Part shown: one piece after another, positions 16,409-25,700 of the stretch
Layout: the number at the start of each line of letters is the position of its first letter
Position numbering within the stretch: position 1 is the first letter of the stretch
NCBI GenBank assembly: GCA_964653285.1
Contig: CAZZEX010000030.1
Span: 1 to 47,810 of the forward strand
Length of the DNA: 47,810 bases
Direction: 5' to 3'
Origin: CAZZEX01 sp964653285
GTDB taxonomy: Bacteria; Chloroflexota; Anaerolineae; B4-G1
Notes under the pieces: generated by a model
Told to the model about the DNA's origin: nothing
What the model saw: only the letters and a program-made list of their open reading frames with translations
Database searches by the model: none
Program-made: the position numbers and the translations under genes

Positions 16409-18643
16409 ATGATTCTCAAGAGCCTTTTGCGTCGCAAGACGCGCACGCTGTTGACGATGGCCGGCGTCGCCATCGGTGTGGCGGCCATCGTCGCGCTGGG
16501 GTCGCTGGCCGAGGGACTGGCGGCCGGCTACGGGGCGATGGGCGGCGGCAGCGGAGCCGACCTGCTGGTGGCCCAGAGTGATGTAGTGGACATCGTCTTC
16601 AGCGTCGTGGATGAGGAAGTGGGCGCTGCGCTCGCCAGCCTGCCGGGAGTCAAAGATGCGTCGGGGATGGTCTACACGATGGCCCCTACAGAGGGCGTGC
16701 CCTACTTCATCATCTTCGGCTACGAGCCCGACGGGTTCGCCATCCAACACTTCAAAATTGTGGCGGGAGAGGGACTGACAGAGCGAGCAGCGAGACACGG
16801 GGGTCGCTCCTTGATTCTGGGGAAGGCGGCGGCAGACGACCTGGACAAAGAGGTCGACGACACGCTCCGGCTCTACGAGATCACCTACCGCATCGTGGGT
16901 ATCTATGAGACCGGTGCGCCCTTCGAGGACGGCGCGGGCGTCGTCCTGCTCGACGACGCCCAGGTCATCTCCGGTCACCCCCATCAGGTGAATGCCTACC
17001 TGCTCAAAATGCGAGACATTGACGACGCCGAGCGGGTGCGCCAGCGCATCGAGCAACGCTTCTCCGACCTCACGGTCACCACATCGTCCGACTTCGCCAG
17101 CAAGCAGGATATGATCACCTACATCCAGGGCTTCACCTGGGCCGTCTCTTTCCTGGCGGTGTTCATCGGCGGGGTGGGGGTGATGAACACGATGTTGATG
17201 AGCGTCTTCGAGCGCACGCGGGAGTTCGGAGCCCTGCGTGCCGTGGGGTGGCGTCGGCGACAGGTCTTGGGGCTGGTGCTGAGAGAGTCGCTGGTCCTCA
17301 GCGGGCTGGGCGGGCTGGTGGGGACTGGCCTGGGTGTGGTGGCGGTGCGGGCGGTGGAGCACGTGCCGATGATAAGCGGCATCCAGCCCGGCAGTTTCTC
17401 CCTCGCGCTGTTTGCGCAGGGTATCGGTGTGGCGCTGGTGCTGGGACTGGTGGGCGGGGCCTACCCGGCCTGGCGGGCCTCCCGCCTGACGCCAGCGGAG
17501 GCGATGCGGTACGAGGGCAGCACGGGGGCCCGGACGTCGCGCGTGAGGTACGGCGGGGCCGCGCTGCACAATCTCCTGCGACAGCCCACGCGCACCCTGC
17601 TTACCGCGACCAGCATCGGCATCGCCATCATGGCGATGGTCAGCCTGGGTGCTCTGGCCGATGGCCTCGTGGCGGAGATAACGGACATCGCCAGCGGTGA
17701 CGTCCAGTTGGTCGGCATACAGGCGGACGCTTCGATAGACCTGAGCACGATTGACGTAGGAGTCGTGAGGCACATCGCGGCCCTCCCCGGCGTGCAGCAC
17801 GCCGAGGGCTTTCTGACCGGCTATGCGAGCGTCGGTGACACGCCTTTCTTCGTCGTCTTCGGCTACCGTCCCCTGGGACGGGGCATCCGTGACTTTCACA
17901 TCGTGGAGGGGAAGCCCCTGACTGCCAACCGGCAGATCATCATCGGCCGCGTGACGGCGGACAACTTGAGCAAGCGGGTGGGCCAGACACTGCGCATCCT
18001 CGACGTTCCCTTCCGCATCGTGGGCATCTACGAGACGGGGGTGCCCTTCGAGGAGGGGGGCGGGGTCATCAGCCTGCACGACGCCCAGGCCCTCTTCGGA
18101 CAGCCGCACAAGGTCAGTTTCCTGGGCATCTGGCTGGAGGACCCAGACCAGGCCGAGACGGTGCGGCGCGGGATCGAGGCCCGCCTTCCCGAGGTCGCCG
18201 TGTCACAGGCGAGCGACTTCTCCGAGAACGTGGTAGACCTCCAACTCATGCGCTCCAGCACCTGGGCCATCGCCTTCCTGGCCCTGCTGGTGGGCGGGGC
18301 GGGGATGATGAACACGATGGTGATGAGCGTCTTCGAGCGCACGCGAGAGATTGGCGTGCTGCGGGCGCTGGGCTGGTGCAAAGGATGGGTGCTGTGGATG
18401 ATCCTGCGCGAATCGCTGGCCCTGAGTCTGCTTGGCGGCATAGCGGGCCTGGTGGCCGGCGTCGTGGTGAGTGAATTGCTCAACGCGAATCCTCTTATGG
18501 CCGGCTTCGTGCAGGCCCATTTCAGCCCTGGTCTCTTCGTCCAGGCGTTGACCACCGCCCTGGTGCTGGGGGCCATCGGCGGGGCCTACCCGGCCTGGCG
18601 GGCATCGCGTATGCGGCCCGTGGAGGCACTCAGGTATGAATGA
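16409..18643 (+). CDS. Permease 5: tandem double MacB/FtsX-type ABC permease
   Basis: 744 residues from ATG 16409, chosen because AGGGGG lies 8 bases upstream and paralogues start 'MI(L/F)K(S/N)L'. Upstream in-frame codons are repeat sequence. Two units: 'RTLLTMAGVAIGVAAIVAL', 'FGYEPDGFAIQHFKIVAGEG', 'YRIVGIYETGAPFEDGAGVV', FtsX from 'ERTREFGALRAVGWRRRQ'; then 'TRTLLTATSIGIAIMAMVSL', 'FRIVGIYETGVPFEEGGGVI', FtsX from 'ERTREIGVLRALGWCKGW', ending 'AWRASRMRPVEALRYE'. It is directly followed by the ATPase gene 36 bases later, so it is the most likely primary partner. No repeat insertion in its external domains. Confidence 0.9.
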   Translation: MILKSLLRRKTRTLLTMAGVAIGVAAIVALGSLAEGLAAGYGAMGGGSGADLLVAQSDVVDIVFSVVDEEVGAALASLPGVKDASGMVYTMAPTEGVPYFIIFGYEPDGFAIQHFKIVAGEGLTERAARHGGRSLILGKAAADDLDKEVDDTLRLYEITYRIVGIYETGAPFEDGAGVVLLDDAQVISGHPHQVNAYLLKMRDIDDAERVRQRIEQRFSDLTVTTSSDFASKQDMITYIQGFTWAVSFLAVFIGGVGVMNTMLMSVFERTREFGALRAVGWRRRQVLGLVLRESLVLSGLGGLVGTGLGVVAVRAVEHVPMISGIQPGSFSLALFAQGIGVALVLGLVGGAYPAWRASRLTPAEAMRYEGSTGARTSRVRYGGAALHNLLRQPTRTLLTATSIGIAIMAMVSLGALADGLVAEITDIASGDVQLVGIQADASIDLSTIDVGVVRHIAALPGVQHAEGFLTGYASVGDTPFFVVFGYRPLGRGIRDFHIVEGKPLTANRQIIIGRVTADNLSKRVGQTLRILDVPFRIVGIYETGVPFEEGGGVISLHDAQALFGQPHKVSFLGIWLEDPDQAETVRRGIEARLPEVAVSQASDFSENVVDLQLMRSSTWAIAFLALLVGGAGMMNTMVMSVFERTREIGVLRALGWCKGWVLWMILRESLALSLLGGIAGLVAGVVVSELLNANPLMAGFVQAHFSPGLFVQALTTALVLGAIGGAYPAWRASRMRPVEALRYE

Positions 18644-18679
18644 ACAATGAAGCAATGAACAACCTGAGAGGAGCGAAGT

Positions 18680-19504
18680 ATGGAGAACGGAACCATAGTT
18701 GAAACACGAGACCTGGTGAAAGTGTACAGTGACGGGGCGGGAGTGCGGGCATTGGACGGGGTGAATATGCGCGTGACGCGGGGAGAGTTTGTCTCCGTGA
18801 TGGGGCCATCGGGCAGTGGCAAATCCACGCTGCTCAATATGATCGGCGCCCTCGACCGCCCTACCAGCGGGCAGGCTCTGGTGAACGGGGAGGATTTAGC
18901 GACTGTGCGCGACCTGGACACTTTCCGCGCCCGCACTGTGGGCTTTGTCTTCCAGTTGCACAACCTGATCCCCACGCTGACCGCCCGCGAGAACGTGGAG
19001 GTGCCGATGATGGGACAGCCTGTGAGTCGAAAGAAGCGACACCGGCGGGCCGGGGAATTGCTAGAGTTGGTTGGGCTGGCCGACCGCATGGGCCATCTGC
19101 CCAATATGCTCTCCGGCGGCGAGCGGCAGCGAGTTGCCATCGCCCGATCGTTGGCGAACGAGCCTGCGTTGGTACTGGCGGACGAGCCCACCGGTGACCT
19201 GGACTCCCAGAGCGGTGCGGAGGTGATTGGTTTGATGCACCGGCTCAATCACGAGTTGGGCACCACTTTTATCGTCGTGACTCACGACCCGGCGGTGGCC
19301 CGGCAGACCGACCGCATTCTGATTATGCGGGACGGCCGTATCGTGTATGAGCACACGGTGGGTACCCCCTTCGAGGAGGACCTGGCCGCGTTCCGGCGCT
19401 CAGGGCTGGGAAAGGCGATCCTGGCGGGGGAGGAGGCAGCGTTGGCTCTGTTCGGACTTGACGAGCAGGCCGCGCTGCGGCGGCTGTTGGAGGGGGTGGC
19501 ATGA
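18680..19504 (+). CDS. MacB/LolD-type ABC transporter ATPase
   Basis: 274 residues, ATG 18680 with GAGAGGAG upstream. Walker A 'GPSGSGKSTLLNMIGALDRP', Q-loop 'VGFVFQLHNLIPTLTARENV', signature 'LSGGERQRVAIARSLANEP', Walker B and D-loop 'LVLADEPTGDLDS', H-loop 'TTFIVVTHDPAVA'. This is the exporter subclass that powers MacB, LolCDE and FtsX-type permeases. A C-terminal extension of about 45 residues after 'RILIMRDGRIVYEH' is longer than in typical LolD. It is the only ATPase in a run of five permeases, so it either serves all of them or the others use partners elsewhere. A strong terminator follows. Confidence 0.93.
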   Translation: MENGTIVETRDLVKVYSDGAGVRALDGVNMRVTRGEFVSVMGPSGSGKSTLLNMIGALDRPTSGQALVNGEDLATVRDLDTFRARTVGFVFQLHNLIPTLTARENVEVPMMGQPVSRKKRHRRAGELLELVGLADRMGHLPNMLSGGERQRVAIARSLANEPALVLADEPTGDLDSQSGAEVIGLMHRLNHELGTTFIVVTHDPAVARQTDRILIMRDGRIVYEHTVGTPFEEDLAAFRRSGLGKAILAGEEAALALFGLDEQAALRRLLEGVA

Positions 19505-19530
19505 CGGAGAGGGCAATAAATGACAGAAAG

Positions 19531-19560
19531 ACCGCACGGCTTGCGGAGGAGCCGTGCGGT
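19531..19560. terminator. Bidirectional hairpin between the ABC locus and the RRM gene
   Basis: Perfect 11-bp stem ACCGCACGGCT (19531-19541) / AGCCGTGCGGT (19550-19560) with an 8-base loop, placed between two convergent genes. No long T tract on either side, so it may rely on stem strength alone. Confidence 0.75.
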
Positions 19561-19588
19561 TGGTTGTCATAGTCAGGGCGGGTTGGCT

Positions 19589-19888
19589 CTAGTACCGGCT
19601 ACGGCCGCCGCCTCCCCCCCCCCACCGGTCCTCTCGCGGTCGTTTCGGACGCGCCTCTGCCACCTTGATGTTCCGTCCGTCCACTTCATGGCCGTCGAGT
19701 TGATTGACGGCCTGCTGGGCGGCGCTCTGCTCCGCCATCTCGACGAAGGCGAAGCCCCGAGAGCGGCCCGTCATGCGGTCCGTAATGAGGTTCACGGAAA
19801 CAACCTCCCCCACCGCTTCGAAGAGGGGGGTCAAAGTGGCCTCAGTTGTCTCGTAAGCCAGATTACCCACGTATAACTTCTTGGACAT
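19589..19888 (-). CDS. RRM-domain RNA-binding protein
   Basis: 99 residues. One RNA recognition motif fills residues 3-80: RNP2 'LYVGNL' at the start and RNP1 'RSRGFAFVEM' near residue 45. The tail 'PREDRWGGGGGGRSRY' is Gly/Arg-rich, as in the cold-induced RNA-binding proteins of cyanobacteria and Chloroflexota. Likely an RNA chaperone. The Shine-Dalgarno is duplicated: AGAAGGAGAT occurs twice in tandem just before the ATG. A dead cold-shock gene lies directly upstream on the same strand, so the two may have been co-regulated. Confidence 0.9.
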   Translation of the reverse strand: MSKKLYVGNLAYETTEATLTPLFEAVGEVVSVNLITDRMTGRSRGFAFVEMAEQSAAQQAVNQLDGHEVDGRNIKVAEARPKRPREDRWGGGGGGRSRY

Positions 19889-19941
19889 TCCTATCTCCTT
19901 CTGATCTCCTTCTGATGCAGCACACGGCTGCCTACACTGGG

Positions 19942-20154
19942 CTACAGAGCCCTCACATGGACGGCCTGCAGCCCCTTGGGACCCTCCTCGGCAGCGAACT
20001 CAACCTGCTGGCCCTCGCGCAACGCGCGGAACCCCGCTCCCTCGACGGCCGACTAGTGGACAAACACGTCATCCCCGGCATCGCGGGAGATGAAGTCATA
20101 TCCTTTGCTGTCGTTGAACCACTTGATGGTTCCAGTCCCTCTTTCGGTCGCCTT
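19942..20154 (-). pseudogene. CspA-family cold-shock protein, dead copy
   Basis: The 71-codon frame reads 'ATERGTGTIKWFNDSKGYDF', 'ISRDAGDDVFVH', TAG, then 'SAVEGAGFRALREGQQVEF' and 'EGPKGLQAVHVRAL', a full-length cold-shock domain. Three defects: the expected start codon is AAG (20152-20154) although AAGGAG lies just upstream; an amber stop (20053-20055) replaces the aromatic or polar residue that normally follows VFVH; and the invariant G of KGYGFI is D. Other genes here end normally in TAG, so this is not general recoding. Confidence 0.85.
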
Positions 20155-20210
20155 ATGCTGCTCCTTCACTTTGTGAAACTTTGCGATCTCCGGGCGAAGC
20201 AGCGCGGCCG

Positions 20211-20250
20211 AAAACAAAAAGCCCGCCTGGCCTCCGCAAGCCTGGGCGGT
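20211..20250 (-). terminator. Rho-independent terminator after mobA
   Basis: On the minus strand, ACCGCCCAGGC, a short loop and GCCAGGCGGGC form an imperfect stem followed by CTTTTTGTTTT. It lies about 125 bases after the mobA stop and just before the cold-shock pseudogene. Confidence 0.75.
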
Positions 20251-20373
20251 CTTCAATACACAGCCAAAACCTACTTCGTCCTACTATGTGTAGTTTACCA
20301 CACTTGCCTGAAAAAGTCAAATTGTAAATCCTGTGTCATACAGTCATATAGCACCGTCAAGGTCTCCACAGCG

Positions 20374-20994
20374 CTACGGATGGCCGCCGCTACGACAGCG
20401 GGCCAACGCCCGCGCCCGCGCCCAATCGTCGGGGGTGTTGACGTTGAAGAATGACAGTCCCTGGGGATCGAAGCGGGCGATTTCGGCCCGCTCCACGTAG
20501 CGCACGCCGACCTCGTGGTAGAACGAGACGATGCGCCGCTCGCCACGGGCCAACGCGCTTTCAACCGGCCCCAGGCAGGTCGCTGGGCGGTAGACGGCGT
20601 GCAGTGGCTCCACGTCCGTCCAGCGCGGCACGACGACGTCGGCCTCCTCCGCCAGCGAGATGAGGTGGCGTAGCAGGTCAAGATTGAGAAACGGCATATC
20701 GCAGGCCACGACGACTGCCAGTTCCCCACGCGCCGCCAGCAGCCCGGCGTGCACCCCGGCCAGCACCCCAGCGCCCACATACCGGTCGGCAACAACCCGC
20801 GCCGACACGGGGAACAAGTGAGGAACCAGGCTGGTGACGACGATGAGGTCATCCGTCAGCCGGGCCAGCACGTCCAGCGTGCGGGCGACCAGCGGCTGTC
20901 CCTCCAGTTCGAGGAGCGCCTTGTCGCATCCCAGGCGGCTGCTCCTGCCCCCCGCGAGCACCACGCCGCTCAGGGCCAGGTCTGATCCATCCAT
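20374..20994 (-). CDS. mobA: Molybdenum cofactor guanylyltransferase MobA
   Basis: 206 residues. The nucleotidyltransferase signature 'GVVLAGGRSSRLGCDKALL' (residues 10-28) holds the GTP-binding LAGGxSxRxGxDKA loop. 'VVACDMPFLNLDLLRHL' provides the metal-binding Asp and the DMP motif. 'VEPLHAVYRP' and 'FFNVNTPDDWARARAL' (NTPxD) near the end are standard MobA elements. It attaches GMP to Mo-molybdopterin to make the bis-MGD cofactor of DMSO-reductase-family enzymes such as formate dehydrogenases, none of which is in the window. Start ATG 20994. No linked moa/moe genes are visible. Confidence 0.9.
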   Translation of the reverse strand: MDGSDLALSGVVLAGGRSSRLGCDKALLELEGQPLVARTLDVLARLTDDLIVVTSLVPHLFPVSARVVADRYVGAGVLAGVHAGLLAARGELAVVVACDMPFLNLDLLRHLISLAEEADVVVPRWTDVEPLHAVYRPATCLGPVESALARGERRIVSFYHEVGVRYVERAEIARFDPQGLSFFNVNTPDDWARARALARCRSGGHP

Positions 20995-21004
20995 GTGGGG
21001 ATCC

Positions 21005-21060
21005 GTAGTAGCGACTTCAGTCGCTCACTCCTTGCGCCGGACGACTGAAGCCGTCACTAC
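21005..21060. repeat. Imperfect inverted repeat (GTAGT..CTTCAGTCG)
   Basis: Left arm GTAGTAGCGACTTCAGTCG and right arm reading GTAGTGACGGCTTCAGTCG on the other strand match at 16 of 19 positions around a short loop. It has the look of a dispersed palindrome and lies just upstream of mobA. Confidence 0.8.
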
Positions 21061-21083
21061 AAATAAACGGACGGGGCTGGAGG

Positions 21084-21413
21084 CTAACCGTCGGCCCCCA
21101 GCCCCATCTCGACTTCAGGTACAGCAGGTGCCCGGCAGTCCCTTAGCAGCCGGACCACCCCAAGTGCGCTTGATAAGGTGAGTTCATGCATGCGGGGGAT
21201 ACAGGAGGCGACCACCACCCGGTCTAGCCCCAGGTTGCGGATGTCCTCCCGGATCATCTACTGACTGGGCTCGGAGCACATATACTTGTACTGCCGGGCG
21301 ACGACCACACCGGGCAAGGAGACGGTCATCTCTGCCACCGCTTCCACGTTCACCGTAGCCGAGATGTTGATACCGCATTCGCAGATGTAGACACCGATGC
21401 GAGGTTCTTCCAT
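21084..21413 (-). pseudogene. hdrA N-terminal fragment with an amber stop
   Basis: Starting at ATG 21413: 'MEEPRIGVYICECGINISAT', 'ARQYKYMCSEPSQ', TAG at codon 52 (21258-21260), then 'MIREDIRNLGLDRVVVASC' and 'IPRMHEL'. This matches the first ~77 residues of HdrA-family proteins, including the CxCG and CTPRMHE-type segments, and is homologous to the intact hdrA at 22717-26142. After MHEL homology ends and a short unrelated tail runs to TAG 21084. The FAD, Fe-S and C-terminal domains are absent. Confidence 0.85.
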
Positions 21414-21450
21414 AACGCAAACTCATTCTCTCACAACCTCCAAAACCCCC

Positions 21451-21785
21451 TCACTCCTCGGCCGCCTGAACCGACCGCCAGAGAAGTTCCACCACATCCA
21501 TGGCCCGGACGCGGATGCGGTTCTTGCGCGCCCCCTCCTGGAGCGCGCGTTTGCATTGCTGGCAGACAGAGACCACGGTGCTGACCCCTGTAGCCTGGAC
21601 GTGAGCCAGCCGCTGCGCTGCCACCTTGTGGGTGACCTCCGAGTTTGCCATCTCTACGCCGCCGCCGCCGCCACAACACTGGGCGTTCCCCCGCGCCAAC
21701 GCCATCTCCCGCAGTTCCAACCCAGGGATGCGGGCCAGCACCTCGCGGGGCGGGTCGTACACTCCATCCTTGCGCCCCAGGGTCC
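21451..21785 (-). pseudogene. CCG-domain Fe-S protein (HdrB/HdrD-like), C-terminal fragment
   Basis: The frame gives 'LGRKDGVYDPPREVLARIPG', 'ELREMALARGNAQCCGGGGG', 'VSVCQQCKRALQEGARKN' and 'VRAMDVVELLWRSV'. This is the final cysteine-rich (CCG, DUF224) domain found in HdrB, HdrD and GlpC/GlcF-type proteins, with Cys-Cys-Gly and CxxC intact. It begins abruptly at about 21785 where an unrelated gene fragment on the other strand also begins, so the N-terminal ferredoxin and first CCG domains are lost. It may once have been the disulfide-reducing subunit of the Hdr operon next door. Confidence 0.75.
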
Positions 21786-22250
21786 TCAAGCGGCAGCATC
21801 GCGTGGACCAGGTGATGAACCAGGAAGTGATAATAGTGCCCCCTGACTGCCCGCTGGAAGAGGCGGCCAGCCTGATGGTGAAGCACAAGATCGGCAGTCT
21901 GCCCGTGGTGAAGGAGGGGCGGGTTGTGAGCATCATCACCGAGACCGACATATTTAAGCAGTTCGCGGCCGTGCTGGGTGGTGGAACCGACTCGCTCAGG
22001 CTGACGGTTCAGGTGCCCAATGTCCCCGGTCAACTGGCCGAACTGGCCGGCCGCATCGCGCAGGTAAGCGGCAACATCTCCTCCGTGGTCGCCTACAACG
22101 CCGACCAGCCCGAGCGGATCAACATCACGCTGCGAGTGGAGGGGGCCGGTCGAGGGACAGTGCTGGAGGCTGTGTCGGGCCAGGCTGGGCTCAATGTGCT
22201 CCACGTGTGGGGCGGTAAAGAGTATGCATCCGTGATATCACCACTGTCCA
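21786..22250 (+). pseudogene. CBS-ACT (AcuB-like) protein fragment, 5'-truncated
   Basis: The plus-strand frame reads 'VDQVMNQEVIIVPPDCPLEE', 'LMVKHKIGSLPVVKEGRVVS', 'IITETDIFKQF' (a CBS motif), then an ACT-like domain 'LTVQVPNVPGQLAELAGRIA', 'VSGNISSVVAY', 'GLNVLHVWGGKEY'. AcuB-type proteins have two CBS motifs before ACT; only the second remains. The frame starts at the same junction (~21785) as the CCG fragment on the other strand and runs without a natural stop into the antisense of mvhD. ATG 21815 could still start a short product. Confidence 0.7.
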
Positions 22251-22703
22251 CTAGGCCCTCTCAGCGACGTGACGCGGTTCCGCCCTCTCCAGCGCCTCCT
22301 GCATCGGAGGGAGCCGTCGCAGCGCCTCGGTGAACTCCCGCACCGTCTCAGCGAAGAGGTCCCCCTCCGAGGCAGAGACCCACCTCACCAGGAACCGCTC
22401 CGGCTCGATGCCGGTGAAAGCGAGAAGCGCCTTGAGGACCGGCATGCGACGGGCGGTGCGGTGGTTGCCGGTGCTATAGTGGCAATCACCGATATGACAG
22501 CCCAGCACCATCACGCCGTCCGCTCCTGCCCGGAAGGTACGGAGCACCAGTTCAGGCGAGACGCGCCCGGAGCAAGGAACACGGATAATCTTGAGGTTAG
22601 GCGGATACTTGAGCCGGCTCACCCCCGCCAGGTCGGCCCCGGCGTAGCTGCACCAGTTGCAGAGGAAACCGATGATCTTGGGTTCGTAGGTCGCTTCGCT
22701 CAT
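22251..22703 (-). CDS. mvhD: MvhD/FlxD-type [2Fe-2S] electron-transfer subunit
   Basis: 150 residues. Family hallmarks: 'IGFLCNWCSYAGADLAG' near the start, 'IIRVPCSGRVSPELVLRTF', 'GCHIGDCHYSTGNHRTARR' and a C-terminal 'VSASEGDLFAETVREFTEAL'. In Mvh-Hdr complexes this [2Fe-2S] protein carries electrons from the hydrogenase or NADH module to HdrA. It starts 13 bases after the hdrA stop, so the two form an operon. With flxA/flxB upstream it would count as FlxD. A paralogue is at 46298 and the end of a third at 47680. The stop abuts pseudogene debris, where HdrB/C would be expected. Confidence 0.9.
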   Translation of the reverse strand: MSEATYEPKIIGFLCNWCSYAGADLAGVSRLKYPPNLKIIRVPCSGRVSPELVLRTFRAGADGVMVLGCHIGDCHYSTGNHRTARRMPVLKALLAFTGIEPERFLVRWVSASEGDLFAETVREFTEALRRLPPMQEALERAEPRHVAERA

Positions 22704-22716
22704 CTTTGGCTGCTCC

Positions 22717-25700
22717 TCATGCCATCTCCAGCATCACGTTCATCGCCCCCAGCATCTCGGCGATCAACTGGCGGTCGGTGAAGTGCCGCAGGGCGATGGC
22801 CTCAGAAGGACAGGTCGCAGTGCAGGTGCCACAACCTTTACACAGCACCTCGACCACATGGGTCACCTTGCGGTCTTCCAGGAATTCGATGGCCGAGTAG
22901 GGACAGGTCTGGATGCACTGGCCGCAGCCCACGCACATCATCTCGTCCACAACGGCGGTGGTGGCCTCGACCTCCACCTCCCCCCGGCAAATGAGGGAGA
23001 GCACTCGCGCCGCCGCCGCCGCCCCCTGAGCCACCGAATCGGGGATGTCCCGCGGGCCCTGGGCACAACCGGCGATAAAGACTCCATCGGTCATCGTCGC
23101 CACCGGGTCCAGTTTGGGGTGCTTCTCCTTGAACCAGCCGTCGGCGTCGCAACTGATACCGAAGAGACGGGCCACCTCTTGCGCATCGTGACGGGGTTCG
23201 AGGCCCACGCTCAGGATGACCATGTCCACCGGCACACGCATCTGCCGCCCCAGTGCCCTGTCTTCCGCGTAGACCACCAGTTTACCCTCCTCCGGCAGGA
23301 TCTCTGACGGGCGTCCGTTGACAAAGATAACCTCTTCCCTCTGTAGCCGCTTGTAAAACTCCTCGTAGGTCTTGCCGCTGGTGCGCATGTCAATGTAGAA
23401 CTCGTAGACGCGGGCGCCGGTTTTCCCATGGACCAGATGGGCCAGTTTCAGAGAGTACATACAGCAAATCTTTGAGCAGTAGGGGTTGAAGTTTTCGTCC
23501 CGACTGCCCACGCAGTGAATGATGGCGATACTCTCCGGCTCCGTCTCCCCGTCCCGCAGGACGATATGGCCGCCGGTGGGGCCGGCCCCGCTCAACATCC
23601 GTTCGACCTCCAAGCTGGTGAAGACGTTGGGGTAGCGGCCATAGCCGTACTGGGAGATGCGCCGGGCGTCGAAGACAGCGTAGCCGGTGGCGATGATGAT
23701 GTTGCCCACCTCCAATTCCAGCACCTCCTCCTGCATCTGATGGTCAATCGCCACCGGCCCGCAGGCGTGGACGCACTGGTTGCACTCGGAACAGACGCCG
23801 CACTGCAAACACCGCATCGCTTCGGCGATGGCCTCTTCCTCGGTCATCGTACCGCAGACTTCGCGCATGCTGTGGATACGTTCGTCTGGCGACACTTCTA
23901 GGCTGCAGGTGCGCGGATTGTCCACGATCTGCCCGGCGACCCGCTTGCGGGCGATGTCCTCCTCGGTCAACTCAGCCACCGGCAGTTGGGGCTCAGGCCC
24001 GGGCATTGGCTCGCCCAACAGGTAGGCATCCATCGCCCGCGCCGCCTTGTACCCGGCGCCGATGGCGTCTACCACGAAGGCCATCCCCGTCACCGCGTCG
24101 CCAGCGGCGAAGACGCCCTCGACGCTGGTCATCATCGTGTTCTCATCCACGGCGATCAGACCTCTGGGTGTCCGCGCGATGCTCTCGGGGATGCATTCCA
24201 GGTTGGGCCGGGCGCCGATGGCCGGGATGACCACGTCGGCGTCCAGCAAAAACTCTGATCCCTCAATGGGGAGCGGGCGACGCCTCCCGCTCTCGTCGGG
24301 CTCGCCCAGTTCCATTCGGATGCAACCCAAACCGCAGACGTTGCCATCCTCGTCGGCGAGCACCTCCACCGGCGAGACCAGCCAGTCAAAGATCACACCA
24401 TCTTCTTTGGCCTGGCGAATCTCGTCCGCCTGGGCGGGCATCTCCGTCTCGGTGCGGCGGTAGGCGATGCGCACCTCAGGGCGAGCACCGCCGCGCTCGT
24501 CGGCCTGCATCGTGCCGATGCGCAACGCTGTGCAGGCCGCGTCCATCGCCACGTCACCGCCGCCCAGCACGATCACCTTCTTGCCCATCAAGTGAGGATA
24601 GCGACCCAGGCTGGTGTCACGCAAGAACTCGACCGCCGAAAGCACCTGTGGCAGGTCAATGCCAGGGATGCGAAGGGGTATCCCGGCGTGAGCGCCGATG
24701 CCCACGAAGACGGCGTCGTAACCGTCGTCCTTGAGCGTCACCACGTCGTCCACGCGGGTATTTAGTTTCAACTCAATGCCCAGGTCAATGATCTCGTCTA
24801 TCTCACGCTGCAGCAGGTCGTAGGGCAGGCGATACTGGGGGATGCCCACGCGCATCATGCCGCCGGCCACCGGCAGCGCCTCGAAGACCGTCACATCGTG
24901 TCCCTTGAGCCTGAGTTCCTGCGCCGCGGTCAGGCCAGCGGGGCCGGAGCCGACGATGGCTACCTTCTTGCCCGTCGGCGCGGGCTTTCGCTCCTCGGCC
25001 TCGATCTTGGGCCGGAAGGCCTCGGCCACCTCTTCGGGGTGGTCGAAGGCCCAGTCGGCGACGAAGCGCTTGAGACGCATGATGCTAACAGGCTCGTCTA
25101 TCTTGCCCCGCGAACAGGCATTCTCACACACGTGGTTGCACACGCGCCCACAGACGGCGGGGAAGGGGTTGTCCTCTTTGATCGCCCGGTAAGCGTCGGC
25201 AAAGCGCCCCCTGCGGATCAGCGCGATGTAGCCCTGCGCCCGCTGCCCGGCGGGGCAGGCGTTACGGCAGGGAGCGACGCCCTGCTTGTCTATCACGTAC
25301 ACAGGCGGGACGGCCTGGGGGAAGGAACGGTAGATGGCCTTGCGAGTGCCCAGTCCCTCGTCGAACTCGCTGGGCAACTGGACGGGGCAGACCGCGGCAC
25401 AGTCGCCGCAGCCGGTGCACTTATCCTCGAACACGTAGCGCGGGCGGCGGCGCACCCGTACCTGGAAATTGCCCATGTACCCGGAGACCGCTTCCACCTC
25501 GCTGTAGGTCAGGAGATTGATGTTGGGATGCCGACCGGCATCCATCATCTTGGGGCCAAGAATTCAGGCACTACAGTCGAGGGTGGGGAAGGTCTCGTCC
25601 AGTTGGGCCATGTGGCCGCCAATCGTCGGCTCCCGCTCCACCAGATAAACCGGATAGCCGGCGTTGGCCAGTTCCAGAGCCGCCTGGATGCCGGTGATGC

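Noticed and set aside
16379..18109. Minus-strand frame of 576 codons opposite permease 5, and 494 codons opposite permease 3 (8648-10132)
   Set aside because: Antisense shadows produced by high-GC codon use; the sense strand shows clear paralogous permeases.
19942..21413. General recoding of UAG as an amino acid (amber codons in csp and the hdrA fragment)
   Set aside because: Intact genes here (permease 1, mvhD at 22251, mvhA) end in TAG, and the two amber-bearing genes have other defects.
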